The notes: generated by a model from the sequence alone, not told the origin. Shown: positions 1-9,493, counted from the stretch's first letter. The stretch is 64,000 nt of DNA from OM182 bacterium MED-G28 (GCA_002457215.1 NTJZ01000008.1:62001-126000); one strand, 5' to 3'. Program-made: numbers and translations.

Positions 1-765
1 AGCCACGTGTTCTGGTTTGTGGTATTGGGTAGTTTAATTTTTGTCATCGACGAACAAACTTCCGATCCGCTCGATATTATAGTTGTGGATGCTGCGCTTG
101 AGCGGCAAGTGGCGGCGCTCTGGGCTGCACAAATACAGCGTGAACCAACCGAGGCAGAGGTAGTGAGCCTCGTCGATGATTGGGTTACTGAAGAGATCTG
201 GCGTCGGGAGTCCATGCGGCTCAATCTGGCAGAAGAAGATGAAATTATCCGCCGGCGGATGATTCAGAAGATGCAATTTATTACCGAGCAGGAAGCCGTA
301 CTCGCGCCGACCGAAGAAGAACTCCAGGCCTATTACGAAGCGAATCACGAGAGATATGGAGTTCCATCTAGTGTTTCCTTCGAGCAACTCCAATTTCAGT
401 CTCGCGAAGCGGCAACCGGCGCGCTTAGTGCAGGAGAATCGCTTGCCGACCTGGCGGAGTCTTCGATGCAGAGCCGGGTGAATGTCCGCCAATCACCACT
501 GCAAGTTGCCAGTACATTTGGCCCTGAATTTACCCGGTCGCTCAATAGCTACGACGTGGCTTTGAATTGGCAAGGTCCCATAAAAAGCACTTTTGGTTGG
601 CACCTGGTGAAGTTGCTTGAGATAAATTCCTCCTCTGTCGCGCCATTTGAGGATATTCGCGCGACTGTCCACGGCGACTACACCTATGAATCACGATTGC
701 AGGCCCAAGCAGACTTCATCGAACAAGTGCGTTCGAACTATGACATCGTTCGCAAAGAAGAGTAA
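1..765 (+). CDS. Parvulin-type (PpiC/SurA-like) peptidyl-prolyl isomerase, 5' truncated by the window edge
   Basis: Likely a periplasmic or membrane-anchored peptidyl-prolyl cis-trans isomerase acting in protein folding. The frame is open to base 1, so the true start may lie outside the window. A hydrophobic segment at the visible N-terminus is followed by a charged helical region and then a parvulin domain near residues 120-215. The end of that domain, around the GPIKSTFGWHLVKL stretch, is typical of PpiC-family proteins. The stop lies 12 bases before a HupE/UreJ-family gene, so the two are probably cotranscribed; the isomerase may help fold a metal-handling membrane protein or its partner. 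Substrate unknown. Confidence 0.8.
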   Translation, partial: SHVFWFVVLGSLIFVIDEQTSDPLDIIVVDAALERQVAALWAAQIQREPTEAEVVSLVDDWVTEEIWRRESMRLNLAEEDEIIRRRMIQKMQFITEQEAVLAPTEEELQAYYEANHERYGVPSSVSFEQLQFQSREAATGALSAGESLADLAESSMQSRVNVRQSPLQVASTFGPEFTRSLNSYDVALNWQGPIKSTFGWHLVKLLEINSSSVAPFEDIRATVHGDYTYESRLQAQADFIEQVRSNYDIVRKEE

Positions 766-777
766 GAAGAAGGATAG

Positions 778-1773
778 ATGATCAGTAAGGGGTTCCTAAA
801 GTCTAGCAGTTTGGTTGCTATTCTATGGCTACTTGCCTTGCAATGTTTCGCCCATGAGATGCGCCCGGCGTTTGCTCAGCTCGTTGAAACAGAAGAGGGT
901 ATCTCAGCGACGCTGCGTCAACCTCTTGTTCGTGGGTTTCGTCCAGACTTAGCCTTGGATCTTGGAGGCTGTCGTTTAGGAGCTGAAATCATCAGCCAGC
1001 GTCAAGAAGGCACCTTGATTCAAAGCTGGCAAGAATACTGTGATCAAGCACTCTCGCAATCCACGCTCGCTATTCGAAACCTGTATCCAGGTGTTAGTGA
1101 GGTGCTAGTGAGCATCACGCATCTTGACGGCAGTGTGCAACGTTTTGTTGTTAGGCCTGACAACCCAGTTGTGAATTTAGGTGAAGCCGATTCTCCTCTA
1201 CTTCCAGCTTATCTCGAGTTGGGTATAGAGCACTTGCTGGCGGGACTCGACCACGTCTTGTTCGTCATTGCGTTAATGGTTTTGATTACAGATAGATGGC
1301 GACTAGTTGCAACTATTACTGCATTTACAATTGCTCATTCTATAACGTTGGCACTTTCTACCTTTGAACTACTGCAAATTTCTCAATCTGCGGTAGAAGC
1401 GCTGATCGCGCTGAGTCTGCTTTTCATGGCAGTTGAGATGTTGAGCAAAACCTCCTCGTTAACCGCCAACTATCCGTGGTTGATTTCTTTTGGCTTTGGG
1501 CTCATACACGGCCTAGGCTTCGCTGGCGTACTCCGTGAAGTAGGTTTGCCAGATGACGCTGCACTTTGGGCATTGTTGTTGTTTAACATTGGCTTGGAAA
1601 TAGGACAATTGATGGTAGTTGCTGCGTGCCTCTTCCTGGGTTTCCTAATTCGTTATTGGCGACGAAAAATAACTGTTGCACCAGACGTTAGTCTGAGCAA
1701 TTTGCTGCCTGCCTATTTCATTGGCCCAATCTCTGTTTGGTGGCTACTTCAGAGACTGCCTATTCTGAGTTAG
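778..1773 (+). CDS. HupE/UreJ-family membrane protein
   Basis: A 331-residue protein with a signal peptide (cleavage likely after the residues LQCFA), an exported N-terminal domain of about 110 residues, and a C-terminal membrane domain with about six or seven helices. The membrane part shows the family motifs: ageLDHVLF-like (GLDHVLF), AHSITLALS, FGLIHGLGFAG and FNIGLEIGQL, with the conserved His and Asp residues expected to bind metal. HupE/UreJ proteins are known or proposed nickel/cobalt permeases; the metal here is not determined by sequence. It follows the prolyl isomerase after 12 bases. A second, longer member of the family lies at 13725-15116 beside copper-enzyme genes. Confidence 0.85.
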   Translation: MISKGFLKSSSLVAILWLLALQCFAHEMRPAFAQLVETEEGISATLRQPLVRGFRPDLALDLGGCRLGAEIISQRQEGTLIQSWQEYCDQALSQSTLAIRNLYPGVSEVLVSITHLDGSVQRFVVRPDNPVVNLGEADSPLLPAYLELGIEHLLAGLDHVLFVIALMVLITDRWRLVATITAFTIAHSITLALSTFELLQISQSAVEALIALSLLFMAVEMLSKTSSLTANYPWLISFGFGLIHGLGFAGVLREVGLPDDAALWALLLFNIGLEIGQLMVVAACLFLGFLIRYWRRKITVAPDVSLSNLLPAYFIGPISVWWLLQRLPILS

Positions 1774-1918
1774 CAAAACTGGTGACAGGCACATTGCAAT
1801 GCAGGGAGGACTGACTCCAGATTTCGTGGATCAATCTGAATCGCCTGGGGTATTGTTCTGAAGCAAAGGCTTATTTATTATCCATTGGGATGCATTCTGC
1901 AGATACTAGGTATTCAAT

Positions 1919-2923
1919 ATGCAAAAACTAAATAATGGCTTCTTTTTCTGTGGGCTCTTTTTACTGGCTCAATCGGCGCTTGGTCAATCCGCGATGGATA
2001 TGCATTCCTCCAGCTCTTGTTTAGTCGGGCAAGCTGATCAAGCATGGATAGGAGGTGCTGAATTTATCATGGGTGACGACACTACTTATCGAGAAGAAGG
2101 GCCGGCTCACGCAGTCACCGTATCTGGATTCTGGATTGATGCCCATGAAGTGACTAACGCACAATTTGCAAAATTTGTTGAAGAGACCGGCTATGTCACT
2201 GTTGCCGAACAAAGTCCCGATCCTGCTGACTGGCCAGACGACGTACCAGCAGAACTTCTGCAGCCTGGTTCCGTATTGTTTGTTCCGCCGGTTCAAGGCC
2301 AGACTGCAGAAAGTTGGTGGTCTTGGGTAGCGGGAACTAACTGGCGCCACCCAGAAGGTCTAGATAGCAACATTGAAGGCAAAGACAACTACCCAGTTGT
2401 TCATATCGCCTTCGACGATGCAGAAGCGTATGCAAAGTGGGCAGGACGCTCTTTACCAACCGAGGCACAGTTTGAGCTGGCGGCGCGTAATAAAAGAAAT
2501 AGTAGATACGCGTGGGATGGCAATGAGCTAGCCCCCGATGGCCACCATCATGCCAATACCTGGCAGGGCTCCTTTCCTGTGGAGAATAAGCAAGAGGATG
2601 GCCATGCGGGCCTCGCACCGGTGGGTTGTTTTGAGCCAAATGATTACGGCGTTTATGACCTTATCGGAAATGTTTGGGAGTGGACTTCCAATTGGTACAA
2701 CCCCGAACACGATCCTAATGACTCTTTGAATCCAGCGGGGCCTTCGCAGCAAGAGAGCTTCAGCAGCAATCACGGTCCAGCCATAGCCCGCGTTATCAAG
2801 GGAGGTTCTTTTTTGTGTGCCGAAAATTATTGTCTTCGATTCCGACCCGCGGCAAGACAAGCACAAGATAGCGGACTGGGTACGAGTCATATTGGGTTTA
2901 GGACGGTGCTAAATATCGAATAG
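1919..2923 (+). CDS. Formylglycine-generating enzyme (SUMF1/FGE family), exported
   Basis: Predicted to oxidise the active-site Cys of sulfatases to formylglycine, using copper and oxygen. The 334-residue protein has the FGE-sulfatase fold signatures from about residue 42 to the end (FWIDAHEVTNAQFAKFV, RSLPTEAQFELAAR, GNVWEWTSNWY). The two active-site cysteines are retained as C300 and C305 in the GGSFLCAENYC stretch, so this is a true FGE candidate rather than one of the many Cys-less paralogues. It begins with a hydrophobic signal peptide, implying action outside the cytoplasm, whereas many bacterial FGEs are cytoplasmic. A Cys-type sulfatase starts 69 bases downstream and is the obvious client. 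Confidence 0.88.
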   Translation: MQKLNNGFFFCGLFLLAQSALGQSAMDMHSSSSCLVGQADQAWIGGAEFIMGDDTTYREEGPAHAVTVSGFWIDAHEVTNAQFAKFVEETGYVTVAEQSPDPADWPDDVPAELLQPGSVLFVPPVQGQTAESWWSWVAGTNWRHPEGLDSNIEGKDNYPVVHIAFDDAEAYAKWAGRSLPTEAQFELAARNKRNSRYAWDGNELAPDGHHHANTWQGSFPVENKQEDGHAGLAPVGCFEPNDYGVYDLIGNVWEWTSNWYNPEHDPNDSLNPAGPSQQESFSSNHGPAIARVIKGGSFLCAENYCLRFRPAARQAQDSGLGTSHIGFRTVLNIE

Positions 2924-2992
2924 AAGGGTGACGCATACATTAATTGTTATAGTACCAACCCAGATTTACTAAAGGCGATTCTGAAAAAATAG

Positions 2993-4486
2993 ATGAAAAT
3001 TTCTCCCGCACTCTGCCTTGCCAGTCTCATAATCATGTTGCCTGTGGTCACTAACGCTCAGGTCGACTCCGCTTCCCGCCAACCCAATATCGTATTCATC
3101 TTTGCTGATGACCTTGGAATCGGGGACACAGGTGTCTACGGCAGTACAATTATCGATACGCCGAATATAGATGCGCTTGCTGCCAGTGGTGTCCGCTTTA
3201 CCCAGGGTTACGTATCTCACCCCGTCTGCAGTCCGTCTCGAGCCGGACTCTTAACCGGTCGCTACCAGCAACGGCATGGCTGGGAATTTAATCCGGCTGG
3301 CCGGGATACGGACAACGGGATTGCACTGGACCAAGTTACGATAGCCGATGAACTGGGTGAGCGTGGTTACGCCACAGGCATGATTGGCAAGTGGCACCTG
3401 GGACAGCAGGAGCAATATCATCCAATGAGCCGCGGCTTTGATGAGTACTTCGGGGTGTTGGCGGGCGGTTCCCAGTTTTTCGAGACCCTGCCTGAGGGCG
3501 GCGCCTATGCAGGGACCCGTGGGGCGCCGGTAAATCGATCGGCCTATAACGCAGTCTACCGCGGGCGGGAGAGAGTCCAGGTAGATGAATACCTTACCGA
3601 TGTCTTTACCGAAGAAGCCGTCTCCTTTATCGATCGCCATGCCAATGACCCCTTCTTTCTTTACCTCAGTCACACGACTCCGCACACACCATTGCAAGCT
3701 ACCAAACCCTATCTCGATCGTTATGGCCATGTGCAGGACATGGCCACGCGAGTGTATGCCGCTATGGTTTCATCACTTGACGACAGTGTCGGAAAAGTGG
3801 TCGAGAAACTAAAAGAGATCGGCCAGTATGAAAACACGCTAATCGCCTTCCTCAGTGACAACGGCTGTGCCGGTTATATTGACAATGCCTGCTCCAACCT
3901 GAATTTCGCCGGCTTCAAGCGCTACCACCAGGAGGGAGGTATACGCATTCCATTTCTGTTGAGTTGGCCCAACGAATTGCCCAATAACAAACTCTATGAC
4001 AAGCCGGTTATTTCCCTCGACCTGATGAGCACGTTTACCGCAGCCGCAGGTGACAGGGTCGAAACCGAAGACAGCGTGAATCTTCTCCCCTACATAAAGG
4101 GAGAACGAAGCGACGATCCCCATGAGTTCCTGTTCTGGCGTGCCGGACCTACTCAGGCGATCAGGGATCAACGATGGAAACTGATCAAATACAAGCTGAC
4201 GGATTTTACTGAAGCTGATCTGAACGATACCGGTAGGCTCGATCCACCAGCGGGAGGTTGGGCGACGGGCACGCCGCTGGGTCTGATCACGCTGCTCTAC
4301 GATCTACAGAATGACCCGCAAGAGTCAAACAATGTGGCTGGTCAGCACCCCGACATCGTGCAGCGACTCGAGGCCGAGCACGCCAGGTGGAATGACGAAT
4401 TGCCACCGCCTGATGAGACAATATTGCCGGCGATTCGTTCTACCCTGACTGATGTTGACGGCAAAACAGTACAATTGATCTTCTAA
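2993..4486 (+). CDS. Arylsulfatase-family sulfatase, Cys type
   Basis: An exported type I sulfatase hydrolysing a sulfate ester; the substrate (sulfated polysaccharide or small ester) cannot be read from sequence. The 497-residue protein has a signal peptide ending near NAQ, metal-binding Asp39-Asp40 in IFADDLG, and the sulfatase signature with C79-S-P-S-R83 followed by AGLLTGRYQ, where C79 is the residue converted to formylglycine. A second metal-binding Asp-Asn pair occurs in FLSDNGC. It follows the FGE gene and precedes the DUF3604 gene with short gaps, so the three probably form one unit. Base composition is visibly richer in G+C than the genes before it, which may mean recent acquisition. 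Confidence 0.93.
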   Translation: MKISPALCLASLIIMLPVVTNAQVDSASRQPNIVFIFADDLGIGDTGVYGSTIIDTPNIDALAASGVRFTQGYVSHPVCSPSRAGLLTGRYQQRHGWEFNPAGRDTDNGIALDQVTIADELGERGYATGMIGKWHLGQQEQYHPMSRGFDEYFGVLAGGSQFFETLPEGGAYAGTRGAPVNRSAYNAVYRGRERVQVDEYLTDVFTEEAVSFIDRHANDPFFLYLSHTTPHTPLQATKPYLDRYGHVQDMATRVYAAMVSSLDDSVGKVVEKLKEIGQYENTLIAFLSDNGCAGYIDNACSNLNFAGFKRYHQEGGIRIPFLLSWPNELPNNKLYDKPVISLDLMSTFTAAAGDRVETEDSVNLLPYIKGERSDDPHEFLFWRAGPTQAIRDQRWKLIKYKLTDFTEADLNDTGRLDPPAGGWATGTPLGLITLLYDLQNDPQESNNVAGQHPDIVQRLEAEHARWNDELPPPDETILPAIRSTLTDVDGKTVQLIF

Positions 4487-4540
4487 GCTAGCTCCTGATC
4501 GCTTGATTCGACCGTTCTTACAAAATAGCGAGAAAAAATA

Positions 4541-7138
4541 ATGCATGCCTACCACTCAGCCCGATCACTTTTACTCGCACTGCTCGTTACTGGAACTCTG
4601 CTGGGCTGCTCGCCCGAAGAACAATTCACGGAAGTCAGTCAAGAGTTCAACCGCGATGACTACATGTCTAGCGAGCTACGCGCCAGAGTGGAGGCACTAA
4701 AAAGCGCCGTGGCAAGCGAAGCAACCAGTGAAAACACCATCGCCGAGCGAGCCGGTTTGTTAGCCGACTGGGTAGATGCTTATGCCCTAGCAGGTGGTGA
4801 GGTCGGCGTAGATGCAACGCGAATTCGCTTGCAGTCTACTTTGCCTCCTCGCGGCAGACAGGCCGTGAATCAGAGCCGCAACGTGGACCGATTCGTGCGG
4901 GAATTCATTCTGCGGGATGAGGATGGTGCCCTGGGCTTGCTCAGATCGGACAATCTTGGGCCGTTTGTTGCCGGCACTATGGACACTCTGAGTCAAACCT
5001 GGCGGGTCGGCACCCGATCCATGGCGATTGGCGGAGGCTTCTGGGTAGCGCGGCACTTCTCAGCAAATTTCGGCATATTCCAATCGGAGGATCCATCTGC
5101 GGCCGGTTATATCTCAATCGAAACAACCGATGATGATGCGGTTTTCGAACCGGAAACGATTATGGCATCCGGTCCCCACGGTGGCTTCCGTTCCCCGCAG
5201 CCGGCCATCGCTTTTCGTCTCGTCGCAGGGGAGCTTGATCAAGGGTCAAGTGTCACTATTACCTATGGTGACCAACGCCAGGGCGGTCCCGGTATTCGCC
5301 TACCCACATTCGAGAGTGAACGCATGCCACTGCCACTCTATGTTGATCTGGACGGCTCCAGCGAATGGCGCTCTCTGCCCATCACACCTTTCGTGGTCAT
5401 TGGAGGCGAAGCGGTTGGTGTACATGGCTTCGGACCTAGCATCGTAGAACCCGGTGAGAATTTCGAGTTATCGGTACGTGCGCAAGACCAATTTTTCAAT
5501 CGCGCCACCGGTGCAATCCCGGCATTTGAGGTTTTAGTTGATGAAGAAGTGGTAGCCACCACAGCCGGTAGCGATGCCATAACCGTGCTGGATTTGAGTG
5601 TGACTGAACCTGGCCCCCATTGGATTTCACTGCGCAGCATCGATGGCCGCATCACTGGCATTGGCAATCCAATTCTGGTTGAAGATGACCCTGAGTATCG
5701 AATTTATTGGGGCGATACCCATGGTCACTCGGGTTATTCAGAAGGCATCGGCACTGTCGACTACTTTATGCGATTCGCTCGCGATGATGCTCGCCTGGAT
5801 TTCGTCACTCACTCAGAACACGATGTCTGGCTTGATGCCGGAGAATGGGAGCTTATTCGCAAGACCAGCGCCGAATACGATGAACCAGGTAAGTTCATAC
5901 CCTACCTGGGTTGGGAGTGGACCCGACACACTCGCTTTGGTGGGCATCACAATGTTCTGTTTCGCGAGATCAAGGATCAAATGCCAGTCTCGGGACTGAG
6001 TTATCCCGTACTGTCGGCACTCTATGCCGAGTTACATGAACGCCATGACGCAGACAACATCGTGGTGATTCCCCATGCGCATAATCCCGGCGACTTCCGC
6101 CAGTCTGACCCGCAACTCGAACCCATCATCGAGATAATGTCCATGCACGGTTCATTTCAGTGGTTCATGAAGAGTTATCTGTCACATGGTCATGAAGTTG
6201 GTGTGGTTGCGGCTTCTGATGACCACCTCTCTCGTCCGGGTTACTCGGCACCCAACAGGGATTCTCTGGCACAACGTGGAGGCTTGGGTGCAGTGCTGGC
6301 GCCAGAGCGTTCAAGAGATGCGATCTTTGACGGCATGAAAGCCAAGCGCACTTACGCCACAACGGGTGACCGTATTATTCTAAAGATGGATGTCAATGGC
6401 ACTACCATGGGTCAGCGAGGCAGCTATAGTGAGACTCGAATCCTTAGTGGCCGCGCTATTGGCACTGCCCCTATCAAGTCGGTGCAGCTGTACAAAAATG
6501 ATGAAGAAATATGGCAGCAGGAATATCTTTTGGAAGACTCTCCAGGCAGTGAACAGGAATTGCTATTGAGTTTTACCTCCGATCCCACACCTCATTTCAA
6601 CGGTGATGCACCTCGTGGATGGCGACATTGGCGCGGAGAAATGACAGTGACTGGAGCTGAACTGAAGACTGCAACGGCTATGGATTTTGTAAATCCTACA
6701 ACTCAAGCAATAACTAGCGCCGGCAACACGACACGCTTCAGCACTCACACCCGCGGCGATACCAGTTCCATTCGGCTTAGTCTGTCAGATGTGCAAGCAG
6801 ACGCTACCATTACACTAAACCTTGAAGAAACAACTGAGACCGGATCGGCTCCACCTTTCTATCGTGTCCATGCCACCATCCCGGCCACCCGAGTTGAAAT
6901 TTCACTTAGTGATATAGTCGATGGCCGGTTAACTCGAAATATTCCGCAATCAGACTATCCCGACGACAATATCACCATCCGCAGGGTCATCAATGGTGGC
7001 ACACGCGACGTGAACTTTGCATTGACTGATACCGATAATCCTGATCAAGGCGACTACTATTATTTCAAGGTCGAGCAGGCCAACGATGCAGTCGCCTGGT
7101 CAAGCCCGGTTTGGGTGGGAGGATTTTCATCACAGTGA
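4541..7138 (+). CDS. DUF3604-domain lipoprotein, PHP-like metallohydrolase
   Basis: An 865-residue exported lipoprotein: the signal peptide ends in a lipobox (LLGC, Cys23). The C-terminal two thirds match the DUF3604 family; the WGDTHGHSGYSEG motif places metal-binding His394 and His396, and further PHP-like His/Asp motifs follow (FVTHSEHD, IPHAHNPGDF, AASDDHLSRPG). PHP-type domains are metal-dependent hydrolases, usually phosphoesterases, but no member activity can be assigned here. It lies 54 bases after the sulfatase with similarly high G+C, so a shared role in breaking down an external ester is plausible. Confidence 0.85.
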   Translation: MHAYHSARSLLLALLVTGTLLGCSPEEQFTEVSQEFNRDDYMSSELRARVEALKSAVASEATSENTIAERAGLLADWVDAYALAGGEVGVDATRIRLQSTLPPRGRQAVNQSRNVDRFVREFILRDEDGALGLLRSDNLGPFVAGTMDTLSQTWRVGTRSMAIGGGFWVARHFSANFGIFQSEDPSAAGYISIETTDDDAVFEPETIMASGPHGGFRSPQPAIAFRLVAGELDQGSSVTITYGDQRQGGPGIRLPTFESERMPLPLYVDLDGSSEWRSLPITPFVVIGGEAVGVHGFGPSIVEPGENFELSVRAQDQFFNRATGAIPAFEVLVDEEVVATTAGSDAITVLDLSVTEPGPHWISLRSIDGRITGIGNPILVEDDPEYRIYWGDTHGHSGYSEGIGTVDYFMRFARDDARLDFVTHSEHDVWLDAGEWELIRKTSAEYDEPGKFIPYLGWEWTRHTRFGGHHNVLFREIKDQMPVSGLSYPVLSALYAELHERHDADNIVVIPHAHNPGDFRQSDPQLEPIIEIMSMHGSFQWFMKSYLSHGHEVGVVAASDDHLSRPGYSAPNRDSLAQRGGLGAVLAPERSRDAIFDGMKAKRTYATTGDRIILKMDVNGTTMGQRGSYSETRILSGRAIGTAPIKSVQLYKNDEEIWQQEYLLEDSPGSEQELLLSFTSDPTPHFNGDAPRGWRHWRGEMTVTGAELKTATAMDFVNPTTQAITSAGNTTRFSTHTRGDTSSIRLSLSDVQADATITLNLEETTETGSAPPFYRVHATIPATRVEISLSDIVDGRLTRNIPQSDYPDDNITIRRVINGGTRDVNFALTDTDNPDQGDYYYFKVEQANDAVAWSSPVWVGGFSSQ

Positions 7139-7218
7139 GAATCAGCACCGTAACGATTCTCGTCAAACAGGGTTGTATAAATTTCTAGCTGGCCCAACTT
7201 GATGAAAACAGGTGAATT

Positions 7219-7323
7219 ATGACTAACAAGAACAAACCGAACTGGTATTTGCCGCCTCCGGCGCATACTTCAGTGGGACGCGGACAACTCAGTGAAAATT
7301 TAAGGAGGAATTTTTGCAGTTGA
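7219..7323 (+). CDS. Possible 34-residue small protein
   Basis: A short open frame with ATG preceded by AGGTGA at good spacing, between the DUF3604 gene and the minus-strand terminator. The product is rich in Asn, Pro and Arg (NWYLPPPAHTSVGRG region) with no signal peptide. No family is recognised. It may be chance. Confidence 0.25.
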   Translation: MTNKNKPNWYLPPPAHTSVGRGQLSENLRRNFCS

Positions 7324-7358
7324 AAAAAAAAGCCCGACTACCCCAAGGTAGTCGGGCT
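7322..7358 (-). terminator. Rho-independent terminator of the minus-strand PHM-like gene
   Basis: A perfect 12-bp inverted repeat (AGCCCGACTACC at 7331-7342 and its complement at 7347-7358) with a 4-base loop. On the minus strand it is followed by a U-run, from the A-run at 7323-7331. It lies 22 bases beyond the stop of the gene at 7380-9119. Confidence 0.9.
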
Positions 7359-7379
7359 GTGAACAAAAACTGGTAGAGT

Positions 7380-9119
7380 TTATTCTCCGCCTTCTGCTTC
7401 AACATAGCGGAAGAAGCCAAAGAACATTTCTTGCCAGGTTTGTTCCCCCCAGGTTAGTGTTTGTGAAGGGTCTGGATTGTATGGATTCATGTCGGAATTA
7501 TCAAAAGTTCCGCGAAATACCAATTCAGTGCCAGCTGGCAAAAATAATGGTTCTTTAAAATCATAAGTTTTTTGCCAGTTAAACTGATAGTTAGGAACGT
7601 TCAATACTTCCTCGATCCGACCATCTGGATATTTTAATTTAAAGTTTGCATCGGAACCGCGGTAGTGCATATGCGGTCCCACCATAGTCAAGTAAGAATC
7701 TGTCCGGAATTTCTTTGAGGCTACCATTTCATGGTTGCCCTCAAATGGTGGAATATTAATATCGAGATCCGCAGCTGATCCACCTAAGATTGGTCTATCC
7801 GGAGCTTCATCCATCAAGTAAATGCCAATTTCAGAAGCGTCGACGGCTTCTTTGCCCGAGGTTGTATAGTGCATTTGCAACAACAAACCACCACCAGCTT
7901 CTAGCGGATAACCAGAACCTTCGGGGTACAGGTTCAATTCATTACCAGGGGCATAGGCACCAAGACCAATTCCTTGATTTAGAATTCCAAATTGACTAAG
8001 GCCGTCTGCGCCGTAAGAGAACGCAATGATGTGGTGCAAGACTGTTGGATCACCCGCTTCGAATTCAACAGCTTTTACCCAAACATCTTCTTCCAAATCA
8101 AGCGGAATGGTTAAGTTGCGGTAATCTTGAACGCCAGTCGCAGGGATTTGCTGAGCTGGAATTTGAATGATTAGATCAGGCTCGCCATTTATCCATTTTT
8201 CTGGTTTGGATATTAACGCGGCTAAAGGATCGGAGCTGTCGCTGTTGATGGAACCATTGTCAATCCAACTGATCAGCTTTTGTGTCTCTTCTACGGTAAT
8301 GTGGTTTACCCCGTGAAAGCTATCAACGTATTCGCTGTCGATTTGGCCAGGAGGCATACGTTTTGTGATTAAAGTTTCTCGAATCATAGGTGACCACCCC
8401 TGAATCGTCTGATGATTGTTCATCGCGAAAGGTGCAATACCACCTTCCTGGTGACAAGTTACACACCGCTGTTCAAGAATCGGGGCAATGTCGGCTGCAT
8501 AGGAAACAGAACTTTCAATTGCCGTTTTTGCAGAAAAATCAATTTTGTCACCTTTACTTGCAAGCTGATTTCCAGACATTTCAGTACCGGAAAAAACTGA
8601 CGTTAGTGCTTCGCTTAAGTAAGAACCCTCTCTGCGCTCGGATCGGGAACCCTCAGCATGGCGGCTGCTAAGAGCGCCGCGGTAAATAATCTCGAGCGCT
8701 TTAGGATCAATAACTACAACTTCAGCCGCTAGAGTAATGCCCAGCTCTGCAGTGACTAGTTGAGTTTCATCCATGAGAATTCTGAAAGGAATGTCTTCGT
8801 CTGTTGCTTCCTCTCTCATAGCGATCTTATCAGTCGAGCCGGTTACATCCATTATTGCAATTGCAACTGCCTGGTCGGCAAATTGCTCAGCGATGTCACT
8901 AAGATCAGAGATAGCTCGGCGAGCATCGCGACTATCGGCATCGTAAGCTAGCAGGACAACGGCGTCCTGGTTTGAATGACGGCTAAGCTGGAAAAATCTT
9001 CCGTCCGCATCGACTAGCGAAAAATCACTAATGCGCTCTGCCGCATAGGCGCTGGTACCTGCTATTGCACTAAGTAATCCTGCTACTAAGGCTTTAGATA
9101 GGTTTGGTAATTTAAGCAT
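7380..9119 (-). CDS. Redoxin-like / cytochrome c / PHM-type copper monooxygenase fusion (copy 1)
   Basis: An exported 579-residue protein with three parts. Residues 1-27 are a signal peptide. Residues 28-175 resemble an AhpC/TSA-type redoxin fold but have no cysteine where the thiol pair should be. Residues 205-290 hold one c-type heme site, CVTCH at 219-223, with a likely axial Met in TKRMPPG. Residues 320-579 match the Cu(II) ascorbate-dependent monooxygenase fold: the CuH-type ligands are His362, His363 and His417 (LQMHYTTSG), and the CuM-type ligands are His483, His485 (GPHMHYRG) and Met565 (WQEMFFGF). Spacing agrees with peptidylglycine monooxygenase. The probable reaction is C-H hydroxylation of a substrate outside the cytoplasm, with the heme feeding electrons to copper; substrate unknown. 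Paralogues lie at 15283 and 17214. Confidence 0.85.
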   Translation of the reverse strand: MLKLPNLSKALVAGLLSAIAGTSAYAAERISDFSLVDADGRFFQLSRHSNQDAVVLLAYDADSRDARRAISDLSDIAEQFADQAVAIAIMDVTGSTDKIAMREEATDEDIPFRILMDETQLVTAELGITLAAEVVVIDPKALEIIYRGALSSRHAEGSRSERREGSYLSEALTSVFSGTEMSGNQLASKGDKIDFSAKTAIESSVSYAADIAPILEQRCVTCHQEGGIAPFAMNNHQTIQGWSPMIRETLITKRMPPGQIDSEYVDSFHGVNHITVEETQKLISWIDNGSINSDSSDPLAALISKPEKWINGEPDLIIQIPAQQIPATGVQDYRNLTIPLDLEEDVWVKAVEFEAGDPTVLHHIIAFSYGADGLSQFGILNQGIGLGAYAPGNELNLYPEGSGYPLEAGGGLLLQMHYTTSGKEAVDASEIGIYLMDEAPDRPILGGSAADLDINIPPFEGNHEMVASKKFRTDSYLTMVGPHMHYRGSDANFKLKYPDGRIEEVLNVPNYQFNWQKTYDFKEPLFLPAGTELVFRGTFDNSDMNPYNPDPSQTLTWGEQTWQEMFFGFFRYVEAEGGE

Positions 9120-9493
9120 TTGGCTTTCCTCAGCTTCTTTATAGACAATTTAATGTTCGTGCACTGATGAGTATACTAGATAACAATGTATCGGAGTGCT
9201 TCCTAAAAATTAAAAACCCCTTAAAATTTCAATAATCGTGTAGCTATTTTATCGCAGACTCCAGCAAGGTCTTTCTTAAAATGCCACCTAAGGGTTACGT
9301 TTAATTTTGGAAATTAGATTAATCGGCCCCTGAATTATCGATTTGCCCACACTATTTTAGTGCGAACTCCATAGATAAATTCAAATTTTAACCATACAAT
9401 CTCTACGGTTATTAGACTCTAGGGAGGCAAAACAGCTGTGACTTTCCGAGCGCTGGTTACTGACATTTAGGAAAGTTAAGGGAAATCAGTTTT
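9120..9493. promoter_or_regulatory. Divergent promoter region
   Basis: 374 bases without a gene between the minus-strand PHM-like gene and the plus-strand endonuclease-like gene; A+T rich. At 9168-9177 the ten bases TGAGTATACT equal the outer part of each arm of the inverted repeat at 13552-13586. Read on the minus strand this includes TATACT about 50 bases upstream of the PHM-like start, so it may also be a -10 element. No other structure was recognised. Confidence 0.5.

Noticed and set aside
3251..3730. Minus-strand open frame of 159 codons inside the sulfatase
   Set aside because: Opposite-strand shadow of a strongly recognised gene, with no start signal or domain.
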